From positions 4,216,001 through 4,280,000 of the forward strand of contig JAWPMS010000001.1 in the NCBI GenBank assembly GCA_033344795.1: a stretch of 64,000 bases of DNA, read 5' to 3'. A model generated the notes under the pieces. The model was given only the letters and a program-made list of their open reading frames with translations, made no database searches and was not told the DNA's origin. The DNA comes from SHLQ01 sp033344795 (GTDB lineage Bacteria; Actinomycetota; Acidimicrobiia; Acidimicrobiales; SHLQ01). Positions 56,601 through 64,000 of this stretch are shown piece by piece. Positions within the stretch are counted from its first letter, which is position 1, and each line of letters starts with the position of its first letter. The translations under genes and the position numbers were made by a program.

Positions 56601-59251
56601 TGTTGTTGGCGATCGATCGCAGCCTGGATGGCGTCGAGTGCAAGATGCCCGGCCTGCGTGACACTCAACATCGCGCCTAGTGATTGATGGAGGGCCCGAT
56701 CGTCGCCGAGAGCGCGGTCGAGAGCAGCGGTTGCGTTCGCACGAGGGAGATGTCCGTTGCCAATCATCGCCCCAACCAGTTTCGCTCCAGTCTCGGCGTC
56801 CCCACCACGACACAAAGCGATCGCGGCGACCCCGAAGAGGTGACTCGTGCCGGCGTAGTAATGACTGTCGAGCGCGCTGCGAAGCGCAGCGCGACAGCTC
56901 TCGAGCGCCACGTCTACCTGGTGCTGGTGCACCGTGAAATGTAGAACGAGGCCAACCAAGAGATGCTCGACCAAATGATCGCGGGGCATCGAGCGCGGGC
57001 CCTCTCGAGCTTCGGTCCACATCGCGATCGCGGCGTCGAGATCGTGAAAGGAGATGACCATGCCCTGTGCCCATGCGGCCAAGGCGTTGGCCGAGACGCT
57101 GCCGGTCTCGCGCGCGATCTGCACCGTTGTCATGCCGTGCGGCACGGCCTCATTCCCGAAACCGTGGGAGCAGAGGTGGAACGTACGAAATGCCTCGCAC
57201 CACAACCGGTTGCCGACAGCCGTCGGATCGGTCGCCAACCACGCCGACGTCATCTCGTCGCTCGCCTCGGCGGTGTGCACGTTGTTCAAAAATATTGCGG
57301 CGAGAGCGACACGACACCATCCTTGCGGATCACTTGGGTCTGCTGCGAGGCCGGTTTCGGCCAACTGCGTCGCCCTGCCACTGACCGTGAAGTAGGCACC
57401 GACCGCCGCGGCGCCACACATTTGTCCAAAGCTTGGATGGTTCTCGATGCCCGGTATCTCCAGGAGCTCGTCCGCCCAGGTGAACAATTCGAATCGCATC
57501 GCAAAGGTTGCGTAGTAGACGAGATCGGCCACAAGTTCAACGGCCGCGTCGACGTCATCGAGGCCGATGAGCGTGTCGAGCGCGCGGCGCAGGTTTACCC
57601 ATTCGGCATCGAGCACTCGCCAGACATCATGTTCGTCGGCGGTGAACAACCGTTGACTCTCGTGACCTGCAAGGTGAGCGAAGTGGCGCGCGTGCCGATC
57701 GCGGTACGTGTGATGTTCTCCAGCGTCAACCAAGACCTCATGGCCGAATCCGCGCATGGTCTCGAGGAGCCTGAATCGGCGGTATCCGTCGGTTGTGCGA
57801 CCAACAAGCATCGATTGTTGGGCAAGGCTCAGGACGATGTCTGGCACGTCGTCTGCATGCACGAGATCGCCGTCGGCGCAGATGTCGGCAATTGCACCAA
57901 GCGTCGCTCCCCCGGCGAATACCGACATGCGGGCGAAGACCGCTGCCTCGGCTGCGGTGAGCAACTGGTAGGACCACATGACGGTGTCGCGCAGCGTCTC
58001 TTGGCGGCCGCGCCGCTGCCCCGAGCTCAAGAGGTTGAAGCGATCCTCCAGTCCAGCGACAAGCTCTAGCGGCGACATGACCCGGACTCGGGCGGCTGCA
58101 AGTTCGATCGCCAGCGGTATACCGTCGAGCCTCTTGGTGATTTCCCGAACGAGACGTTCGCCCTGTTCGTCGAGTTCGAAACCCGGGTCTTGTTCGAGCG
58201 CTCGACTGACAAAAAGATCGAAACCTGCGGTGTCCGACGGGAGCGGTTCGACGTCCATCAACTGCTCACCGGTGGCGTGCAATGCAGACCGGCTCGTGGC
58301 CAGAATCTTGACACCTTCCGCCTGCGTGAGCCGCTCGACGATGTCGCGCACGACGCTCACCACCTGCTCGCAATTGTCGAGGATGATCAACGCATCGCGG
58401 TTGTGGAGGTAGTCGGCTATCGATGCGAGCAAATCCATCGCGGGTTGCTGTCGAGCGCCAACGCCGTCTGCCACCGTGGCGATGACGTCCTCCTCCTCTC
58501 GAACCGCAGCGAGATCGCAGAAGACCACGGTGTTCGAAGAGCTCCGCGCCACGGCCGTGCCGATTTCCACAGCAAGGCGTGTTTTACCGACTCCTCCCGG
58601 CCCGAGCAGCGTGACAACACCGTGACCCGCTCCCAAGAAGTGCATCGCCTTCTCGATATCGAGATCGCGCCCGAGAAACGAGGTTCGAATGACCGGCAGA
58701 TTGTGTGGAACAACAGGCCTTCGTAGGGGGCGAACATCGCTGATGAACTCATGTGAGGTGAGCAAGAAGATTTCGTCGACGCCAATTCCTCGCAGCTCGT
58801 GCATTCCCTCGCTGCCCAGCTCAAATGTTGTCAGCAAACCGGCTGTCGCAGACGAGCAGACGATCTGACCACCGTTCGCGAGGTCGGCGACTCGGGCCAT
58901 GCGGTTTGGGACCCCACCGAAGTAGTCCCCGCCGGTGGGTATGACGTCTCCCGTGTGGAGCCCAATTCGTACGAGGAGACGATCTTGGATCGCTCGGGGT
59001 TGCTCTTGGAGCCGTCGCTGAACCTCGATCGCCGCCCTTGCGGCATCAGGGGCGGTGTCGAATGCGCACCAATTGCCATCGCCAACATGTTTGACGACGT
59101 GACCTCCGTGGTCTGCGACGACCGCAGCCACGACCGAGTCGTGCACCGAGAGTGCAGCGCGCATTTCCTCGGGCGCGTCCTCCCAATGAGTCGAGCTGCT
59201 CTCGATGTCCGTCAACATGAACGTGACGGTGCCGGTGGGCAAGTCAACCAT
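56597..59251 (-). CDS. Class III adenylate cyclase fused to NB-ARC-type ATPase and helical repeats
   Basis: The 884-aa cytoplasmic protein begins with a class III nucleotide cyclase domain (GTVTFMLTDIESSSTHWEDA, HVGDGNWCAF for the metal Asp residues, and FGGVPNRMARVADLA with the Asn/Arg catalytic pair). An AfsR/LuxR-type NTPase follows (LLGPGGVGKTRLAVEIGTAV, ALIILDNCEQVV), then long helical repeats. No C-terminal DNA-binding domain is present. Such proteins sense a signal through the repeats and NTPase and may make cAMP. The following catalase-like gene is coupled to it, tying the regulator to the lipoxygenase locus. Confidence 0.93.
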   Translation of the reverse strand: MVDLPTGTVTFMLTDIESSSTHWEDAPEEMRAALSVHDSVVAAVVADHGGHVVKHVGDGNWCAFDTAPDAARAAIEVQRRLQEQPRAIQDRLLVRIGLHTGDVIPTGGDYFGGVPNRMARVADLANGGQIVCSSATAGLLTTFELGSEGMHELRGIGVDEIFLLTSHEFISDVRPLRRPVVPHNLPVIRTSFLGRDLDIEKAMHFLGAGHGVVTLLGPGGVGKTRLAVEIGTAVARSSSNTVVFCDLAAVREEEDVIATVADGVGARQQPAMDLLASIADYLHNRDALIILDNCEQVVSVVRDIVERLTQAEGVKILATSRSALHATGEQLMDVEPLPSDTAGFDLFVSRALEQDPGFELDEQGERLVREITKRLDGIPLAIELAAARVRVMSPLELVAGLEDRFNLLSSGQRRGRQETLRDTVMWSYQLLTAAEAAVFARMSVFAGGATLGAIADICADGDLVHADDVPDIVLSLAQQSMLVGRTTDGYRRFRLLETMRGFGHEVLVDAGEHHTYRDRHARHFAHLAGHESQRLFTADEHDVWRVLDAEWVNLRRALDTLIGLDDVDAAVELVADLVYYATFAMRFELFTWADELLEIPGIENHPSFGQMCGAAAVGAYFTVSGRATQLAETGLAADPSDPQGWCRVALAAIFLNNVHTAEASDEMTSAWLATDPTAVGNRLWCEAFRTFHLCSHGFGNEAVPHGMTTVQIARETGSVSANALAAWAQGMVISFHDLDAAIAMWTEAREGPRSMPRDHLVEHLLVGLVLHFTVHQHQVDVALESCRAALRSALDSHYYAGTSHLFGVAAIALCRGGDAETGAKLVGAMIGNGHLPRANATAALDRALGDDRALHQSLGAMLSVTQAGHLALDAIQAAIDRQQQ

Positions 59252-59329
59252 TGCCGCAGTCTGGCATGGCCACAGGGAAATCGGCGGCATCGGGACCGAG
59301 CCGTCGACGACGTCGCACCCACTCGATTT

Positions 59330-59773
59330 TCAGAGGGTTGGTCCCTCGAGGATCGCCTTCAGACGCTCGTAGTCCTTTCGCACGCTGGCCTGCACCATTC
59401 GATCCAGCAGCGGTCCGAGCAGGCGCATGAGCCCCGGCGGTTCGCCAACGACCGTGGCCGAAACGACACTCCCGCCATCAGGAAGCGGTTTTACCTCGCG
59501 GGTCACATCGATCGGCATCGTGCCGCTCGTCGACGTGATGCGAATCAACGAACCCGGTTCGTATTCGACAACCTCGAACGATGATCTGATCTCCTTGCCC
59601 AGGAAGCGAGCCGACTGGTCGTAGGTCGAGCCGAGGCGAGTCGGCGGCTCGCTCGTCCAGACACACTCCTGCTGCCCCTTCTGCCATGAAGGATTGTTGG
59701 ACATGTCTGCGAGGTAGGCGAACACCTCGTCCGTCGGCCGATCGATTTCGATGGATGCGGTGATGTGGGTCAT
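59330..59773 (-). CDS. SRPBCC-family protein
   Basis: The 147-aa protein has the START-like helix-grip pattern: MTHITASIEIDRPTDEVFAY, ADMSNNPSWQKGQQECVW and a C-terminal helix MVQASVRKDYERLKAIL. It probably binds a small hydrophobic ligand. Its ATG overlaps the TetR stop as ATGA, so it is coupled to the repressor gene. It may therefore handle the same ligand that the TetR protein senses; this is inference. Confidence 0.89.
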   Translation of the reverse strand: MTHITASIEIDRPTDEVFAYLADMSNNPSWQKGQQECVWTSEPPTRLGSTYDQSARFLGKEIRSSFEVVEYEPGSLIRITSTSGTMPIDVTREVKPLPDGGSVVSATVVGEPPGLMRLLGPLLDRMVQASVRKDYERLKAILEGPTL

Positions 59774-60381
59774 GGAGTCTCCTGGGCGGTGATCGCTGGC
59801 GTGAGAGTGTGCACGAGGCGTCGGACCAGCTCATCTGGCTCGTGACGAAGGAGCTCGTCGGGGTCTGCGAGCACGGCACCCACGGTTCCGAACACGCACC
59901 ACCTCACGCGCCACCCGAGCATGTCCGGCGAAACGTGGGGTATCGCCCGGATCAAGTGCGGATGAAATCGCATTGCGACGGGGGCGAATCGCTGCTCGAC
60001 CTGCGCGGTCACGAACGCGGCGGGGTGAAGGTAGATGGCGCCGACGAGTCGGGCGCGCCCAACGCCGTTGCTGTGCAGCGAATACGCCGCCTCCACGTCT
60101 GGCCGCACGAGCGCCTCGATCAGAGCCGCTGGCTGCGGCGTTTGGTCACGCGATTCGAGGACCTCGAGGAGTTCGAGGCGACGATCGTTGAGAGGCACGA
60201 GTATTCGATCGAGGACGGCGATTGCCAGACCCTCCCGCCCACCGAAGTGGTAATGCACGGCGCCCGGGTCTGTTCCCGCCTCGCGCATCACCGCTCGCAA
60301 CGACGCACGCTCGAACCCATCCGATGCGAAGAGTCCCTCTGCTGAGTCGATGAGGGCGGAGGCTGTTGCGGTGTCAGTCAC
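59770..60381 (-). CDS. TetR-family repressor
   Basis: The 203-aa protein has a helix-turn-helix domain (SALIDSAEGLFASDGFERAS, LRAVMREAGTDPGAVHYHFG, GREGLAIAVLDRI) and a helical C-terminal domain similar to the CmeR/YbiH-type regulators. The GTG start at 60381 lies inside the left arm of a 15-bp-arm palindrome, so repressor binding would block both transcription and access to the start. Downstream gene encodes an SRPBCC protein. Confidence 0.93.
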   Translation of the reverse strand: MTDTATASALIDSAEGLFASDGFERASLRAVMREAGTDPGAVHYHFGGREGLAIAVLDRILVPLNDRRLELLEVLESRDQTPQPAALIEALVRPDVEAAYSLHSNGVGRARLVGAIYLHPAAFVTAQVEQRFAPVAMRFHPHLIRAIPHVSPDMLGWRVRWCVFGTVGAVLADPDELLRHEPDELVRRLVHTLTPAITAQETP

Positions 60382-60410
60382 CTGACTGACAGTACTCAGT
60401 CAGGTGACTG
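60375..60410. promoter_or_regulatory. TetR operator palindrome overlapping the start codon
   Basis: Two perfect 15-nt arms (CAGTCACCTGACTGA at 60375-60389 and TCAGTCAGGTGACTG at 60396-60410) flank a 6-nt spacer. The site begins inside the TetR coding sequence and ends three bases before the agmatinase stop codon. Within each arm the CAGTCA/TGACTG motif recurs with one mismatch, suggesting multiple recognition half-sites. Confidence 0.65.
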
Positions 60411-60413
60411 AAA

Positions 60414-61364
60414 TCAACTTCGATAGTCAACCCCGGGGAGCACGCACAACATCTCATACAGCAGGTTCGCTGCAGTCAGCGACGTGGTACCGCTCGTGTC
60501 ATAGATCGGTGCCACTTCGACCAGGTCGCACCCCACGAGGTTCATCCCCCGACACCCGCGAATGATCTCCATGGCCTGATGGACGCTGAGTCCACCCACC
60601 TCCGGGGTGCCGGTGCCTTGAGCGAACGAAGGATCGAGACCGTCGATGTCAAAACTCAGATAGACAGGGCCTTCGCCGAGCTGCTCGCGCACCTCTTCCA
60701 TGAGCGGTGCAAGGCTCTTGTACCAACACTCCTCGGCCTGCACCACGCGAAAGCCCTGCTCACGCGACCAGTCGAAGTCGTCGGCTGCATAACCCGTGCC
60801 GCGAACACCGATCTGCACCACACGATCGCAATCGAGCAAGCCCTCTTCGACCGCCCGGCGAAACGGCGTCCCGTGAGCGATCTTTTCGCCGAACATCTCG
60901 TCGTTGATATCGGTGTGCGCATCGACGTGCACGAGCCCGACCGGGCCGTGTTTCTTGACTACTGAGCGCAGGATTGGCAACACGATCGTGTGGTCGCCAC
61001 CGATCGCGACTGTCGCCAGGTCGTTCTCCAACAGCGAGTCGAAGTGGGCCGTGATGCGTTCGACCGAATCGAGCAAGTTGTAGGGGTTCGTCGCAACGTC
61101 TCCCACGTCATCGATACGGAGGCTGTCGAACGGGGCTGCACGCGTCGCCATGTTGTACGGCCGGAGAAGAACCGACTCCTCACGGATGCCGCGAGGACCA
61201 AACCGAGCGCCCGGACGGTTGGAGGTGCCGATGTCAAAGGGAACCCCGACAACAGCGACGTCGAGATCGGCGGGGTCGCTTCCACCCGGCAGTCGCATGA
61301 AAGTGGTGATCCCACCGAAGCGGGGCATCTCGTTGCCGCCGAGCGGCTGGGGGTTGGTATTCAT
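60414..61364 (-). CDS. speB: Agmatinase/ureohydrolase-family enzyme
   Basis: This 316-aa Mn2+-dependent ureohydrolase contains the metal-ligand motifs AIGGDHTIVLPIL, VHVDAHTDIND and SFDIDGLDPSFAQGTGTPE. Family members cleave agmatine, guanidinobutyrate or arginine, releasing urea. Similarity is closest to agmatinases, though the substrate loop is not diagnostic. The ATG at 61364 follows GAGGAG. The upstream in-frame extension to 61703 is antisense to the next gene and was not used. Confidence 0.88.
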   Translation of the reverse strand: MNTNPQPLGGNEMPRFGGITTFMRLPGGSDPADLDVAVVGVPFDIGTSNRPGARFGPRGIREESVLLRPYNMATRAAPFDSLRIDDVGDVATNPYNLLDSVERITAHFDSLLENDLATVAIGGDHTIVLPILRSVVKKHGPVGLVHVDAHTDINDEMFGEKIAHGTPFRRAVEEGLLDCDRVVQIGVRGTGYAADDFDWSREQGFRVVQAEECWYKSLAPLMEEVREQLGEGPVYLSFDIDGLDPSFAQGTGTPEVGGLSVHQAMEIIRGCRGMNLVGCDLVEVAPIYDTSGTTSLTAANLLYEMLCVLPGVDYRS

Positions 61365-61419
61365 TCTGCTCCTCGGTTCTGATAGATCTTGGCGCAGTTC
61401 TGCCAATAACGTGATCACA

Positions 61420-62556
61420 ATGGCTGAGATACATGGATCCCTCGACGCTCGTTTCGAACGATTGGGGGAACTGCTTTCCGAATCGGTCGACGCCGGCACC
61501 GACGTCGGAGCCTCGGTCTCGGTGACGCTGGAGGGTGAAACGGTCGTCGACATCTGGGCTGGTTGGGCCGACGAGACCAGAACCACACCCTGGGCACACG
61601 ACACGATCGTCAATGTTTGGTCGACCACGAAGACGATGCTGACCCTGATCGCCCTCGTCTGTGCGGAACGGGGGCTACTCGATCTCGACGCACCCGTGTC
61701 CACCTACTGGCCCGAGTTCGCGGCGAACGGGAAAGAACGCGTGCTCGTGAAACACCTACTGAGCCATACCTCTGGGGTGGCTGGGTGGGACAGGCCCGTC
61801 GTCGTCGAGGACATGTACGACTGGGACAAATCGACGGCGATGCTCGCCGCCCAAGCTCCTTGGTGGGAACCCGGAACCGCATCGGGGTATCACTCCATGA
61901 GTCAAGGTCATCTCGTTGGTGAGGTCGTGAGGCGCGTGTCGGGAAGAAAGCCCGGCACGTTCTTTGCCGAAGAAATCGCAGATCCACTTGGGCTCGATTT
62001 CCACATCGGCCTCTCCCCCGAACATGACGCCCGCGTATCGCCCATCATCCCCCACGATGAACCTCGGGCCGACCTCGATGCGCTCGATCCAGACAGCCCG
62101 GCCTACAAACGTGCCGTCGGACCCGAGCTGAGCCCCGCTATCGCCAACGCGACTGCCTGGCGTCGGGCCGACATCAGCGCAGCCAACGGGCACGGCAACG
62201 CCCGATCGGTGGCGCGAGCGCAGGCGATCATCGCCAACTCTGGCACCCTCGATGGCGTGCAACTCTTGTCACCTGGCACGATCGATCGAATCTTCGAAAC
62301 GCAGTCGGATGGCCTCGACCTCGTCCTAGACGAACACCAGAAGTTCGGGATCGGTTTCGCCCTGCCAACGGCGCTCACCTACCACCCGGAAGGAAAGATC
62401 TGTTACTGGGGCGGCTGGGGCGGCTCGAAGATCGTCGTCGACCTCTCGCGGCGGATGACGTTCTCGTACGTGATGAACCGCATGGACGCCGGAGTCCTCG
62501 GCGATCCACGCGGCGAGAACCTGGCGCTGGCCACCTTCGCAGCCCTAGGAGTCTGA
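61420..62556 (+). CDS. Serine beta-lactamase-fold esterase/hydrolase
   Basis: The 378-aa protein has the class C beta-lactamase/EstB active site: Ser in WSTTKTMLTLIALVCAERG (S-x-x-K), the Tyr motif YHSMSQGHLVGEVVRRVSG and the C-terminal region YWGGWGGSKIVVDLSRRMTF where KTG is replaced by GGS. SHTSGVAGWD is also typical. No signal peptide is present, so it is probably a cytoplasmic esterase rather than a beta-lactamase. TAACGT seven bases before the ATG supports the start. Its 3' end overlaps the convergent DUF2855 gene by 12 bp. Confidence 0.93.
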   Translation: MAEIHGSLDARFERLGELLSESVDAGTDVGASVSVTLEGETVVDIWAGWADETRTTPWAHDTIVNVWSTTKTMLTLIALVCAERGLLDLDAPVSTYWPEFAANGKERVLVKHLLSHTSGVAGWDRPVVVEDMYDWDKSTAMLAAQAPWWEPGTASGYHSMSQGHLVGEVVRRVSGRKPGTFFAEEIADPLGLDFHIGLSPEHDARVSPIIPHDEPRADLDALDPDSPAYKRAVGPELSPAIANATAWRRADISAANGHGNARSVARAQAIIANSGTLDGVQLLSPGTIDRIFETQSDGLDLVLDEHQKFGIGFALPTALTYHPEGKICYWGGWGGSKIVVDLSRRMTFSYVMNRMDAGVLGDPRGENLALATFAALGV

Positions 62557-63642
62557 ATCTTCCTGTCGTGAGTGCATGCTCACGACTCGCCCAATGCTGG
62601 GTGACACCTTCCCCTCGCGAACCTCGTTCCAGGTCTGCGCGGCGGACTCAGGCCCGTGAGTCTGCTCGATCGACATCCAGCCGGCACTCCCCTGGACAAA
62701 ATCGTCGAGTGCAGCCTTTGTCCGTTCGGCAAACGAAACCCGACCCCACTCCTCGATTCGTCGCGACACCTCGGTGGGAGCGAAGAACATCTGTTGTCTC
62801 GGCCCTGCCTCGACGCGCGTCGGCGCCGAGTCGTGATGACTTTTCCCAACGGCCATCGAGTACTTCAACTCATCGTCGAGGAGCGCGTGCAGACCTGCGA
62901 TCACACCGCTGTTACCCGCCATGTCGATCAAGACCGACGGTACTTGTTCGATCGTGGCGAGGTCTCCGTAGCTGACGACGGTGTCATAGAACCCGAGCGA
63001 TTCGACCAACTCCAGGTTCGATGGCGAGGTCACGCCCACGACGGCGACACCGTCACGTTCGCTGGCGCGTTGAGCGAACCCGACCGCCGTCTTCGAGGAT
63101 GCCGATAGCACCAACACCTGCTCGGCTCCGAAGTACTCGTCGTCGGCGAAGAATTCCTCCGCGAGAAATCCCGTCAAGAAGAGTCCGCGAAGCAAGGCAT
63201 GGCGATCTTCCGCGTCGACCCCAGGTTCGTAGGAGGTGTCCTGTTCGGTGCTGAGATACGAACGATAGACGGGAGCATGATCTGAGCGATGATCGCCGTC
63301 ATCTCGAAACCCATCGCGAGTGGGCGTGGCGGTCAAATCCACATATTGCGCCATGGGAAACCACCCGTAGTAGCGGCCGCCGACGGGCACCGCATCGTTC
63401 TTCGACTCGACGATGTCCGCCCAACCCATCGCGGGAACTCGACCCCAGCCGTCGTCTGCTGGGAAGAAGTCCCAGTAGCCGAGCAGATCACCCGCGACCG
63501 CGTAGGTGATGTTGTTCGCCGTCACCGCGAAACGGTCGATACGAAGCCGCACGTCTCCGTCCTCGAGCGGTTGCTCGTCGAGCTCGACAAGGCGTGTCCG
63601 ACCGTGGTCGGACCGGTGGACTTCAAGAATGGTGTTCGACAT
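62545..63642 (-). CDS. DUF2855 family protein
   Basis: This 365-aa protein matches the DUF2855 pattern, which resembles medium-chain quinone oxidoreductases without metal sites: RIDRFAVTANNITYAVAGDL, WGRVPAMGWADIVES, VLVLSASSKTAVGFAQ and VLIDMAGNSGVIAGLHALLD. Relatives have no established activity; the Rossmann-like strand suggests a nucleotide cofactor. The start ATG 63642 has GGAG closely upstream. It is preceded by a TetR-type gene on the same strand, which may control it. Confidence 0.88.
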   Translation of the reverse strand: MSNTILEVHRSDHGRTRLVELDEQPLEDGDVRLRIDRFAVTANNITYAVAGDLLGYWDFFPADDGWGRVPAMGWADIVESKNDAVPVGGRYYGWFPMAQYVDLTATPTRDGFRDDGDHRSDHAPVYRSYLSTEQDTSYEPGVDAEDRHALLRGLFLTGFLAEEFFADDEYFGAEQVLVLSASSKTAVGFAQRASERDGVAVVGVTSPSNLELVESLGFYDTVVSYGDLATIEQVPSVLIDMAGNSGVIAGLHALLDDELKYSMAVGKSHHDSAPTRVEAGPRQQMFFAPTEVSRRIEEWGRVSFAERTKAALDDFVQGSAGWMSIEQTHGPESAAQTWNEVREGKVSPSIGRVVSMHSRQEDSDS

Positions 63643-63684
63643 GAGACTCCGCACGTTCGGTGTTGAGAAACCCTACGTCTCGCG

Positions 63685-64000
63685 TCAGGCACCAGCGCCG
63701 TCGAGGTAGTAGTCGACCGAGAGTTCGGCGATGTCATCGAGAGAGACCGTGGATCCGGGAAGCCAGTGCTCGAGCATCAACCCATTCACGAGCGTGGCAA
63801 AGATACGCGCCAGTTCGTCCGGTGTCCGATCGCTGCGAAGCTCTCCCCTCGCTTGCGCACGCGTGACGACATCCTTGATCTCGGCATCGACACTGTCCCA
63901 GGCGGGCAAGAGTTGCTCGACCACGTCGGCCGGTGCCGAGATGACCTCCCGAAATGCCGTGCGGGCGAACTCTTCCATCTCCTTGGCCGCTGCCATGTCG
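63685..64000 (-). CDS. TetR-family regulator, 5' end outside window
   Basis: Only the C-terminal part is visible, from the window edge to a stop at 63685. It is all-helical, with FARTAFREVISAPADVVEQL, LARIFATLVNGLMLEHWLPG and DIAELSVDYYLDGAGA, matching the ligand-binding domain of TetR proteins. The helix-turn-helix lies beyond the window. It ends 42 bp before the DUF2855 gene, so the two may be co-transcribed. Confidence 0.77.
   Translation of the reverse strand, partial: DMAAAKEMEEFARTAFREVISAPADVVEQLLPAWDSVDAEIKDVVTRAQARGELRSDRTPDELARIFATLVNGLMLEHWLPGSTVSLDDIAELSVDYYLDGAGA

Overview
The window reads as the chromosome of a high-GC actinobacterium, most likely class Acidimicrobiia (Ilumatobacter-like). 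This is an inference from gene content. Supporting genes are a mraZ-rsmH-ftsL-ftsI-murE-mraY division cluster, an MtrA/MtrB/LpqB-type two-component locus, a PimB-like mannosyltransferase, a DUF3040 protein, F420-type split-barrel proteins, a DUF222/HNH protein and an actinobacterial GGEGT/PKTIDND-type phosphofructokinase. About a dozen genes lack a Shine-Dalgarno and instead carry a TANNNT hexamer 6-7 nt before the start codon, as expected for leaderless transcripts.

Layout. 1-6120 (minus): peptidoglycan/division operon with 4-nt overlaps at four successive gene junctions, no murF between murE and mraY, and a long-stem structured RNA candidate between mraZ and rsmH. 6121-6578: a non-coding stretch with a MraZ-box-like repeat, a LexA-like box and GGGGTCTGACCCC palindromes. 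6579-12303: lipoate-ligase-like protein, a hypothetical, then MoxR ATPase - DUF58 - a 32-codon bridging ORF - transglutaminase membrane protein. 12345-20737: DUF3040, DNA polymerase IV, inositol-phosphatase-like protein, MtrA/MtrB/GerMN lipoprotein, phosphofructokinase and divergent glycerol kinase. 20734-28983 (minus): an SMC-like protein with degraded ATPase motifs, SRPBCC protein, membrane protein, PimB-like glycosyltransferase, QueG, small proteins, NYN-domain protein, TrpD with an altered active-site loop, rubrerythrin and a lipoprotein. 29092-29446: RNase P RNA (rnpB).

29525-40420 is accessory-like: a GyrB-like GHKL protein, a SAF-like lipoprotein, a TetR gene with a perfect 14-bp-arm operator coupled to an 849-aa PEP-utilising enzyme of unusual domain order, a sugar-dehydrogenase-like lipoprotein, an alpha/beta hydrolase, a three-gene cobalt nitrile hydratase/thiocyanate hydrolase operon, an EthD-like protein and a sigma/anti-sigma-like pair. 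40455-51344: P-type cation ATPase, PPOX protein, aldo/keto reductase, metallo-beta-lactamase-fold enzyme, an SOS-box-preceded HNH protein, an AAA+ ATPase divergent from TPR/membrane/cNMP-binding genes.

51348-64000: exonuclease/phosphatase-family protein, then the most striking locus: a 1047-aa lipase (class 3)-lipoxygenase fusion facing a possible catalase-like protein that is translationally coupled to an adenylate cyclase/NTPase regulator. I infer an oxylipin-type pathway in which lipase releases a fatty acid, lipoxygenase makes a hydroperoxide and the heme-like protein processes it, possibly with cAMP signalling. A TetR-SRPBCC pair with its own palindrome, an agmatinase-family enzyme, a serine beta-lactamase-fold hydrolase, a DUF2855 protein and a truncated TetR gene finish the window. 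No tRNA, CRISPR array, complete insertion sequence or prophage was recognised.
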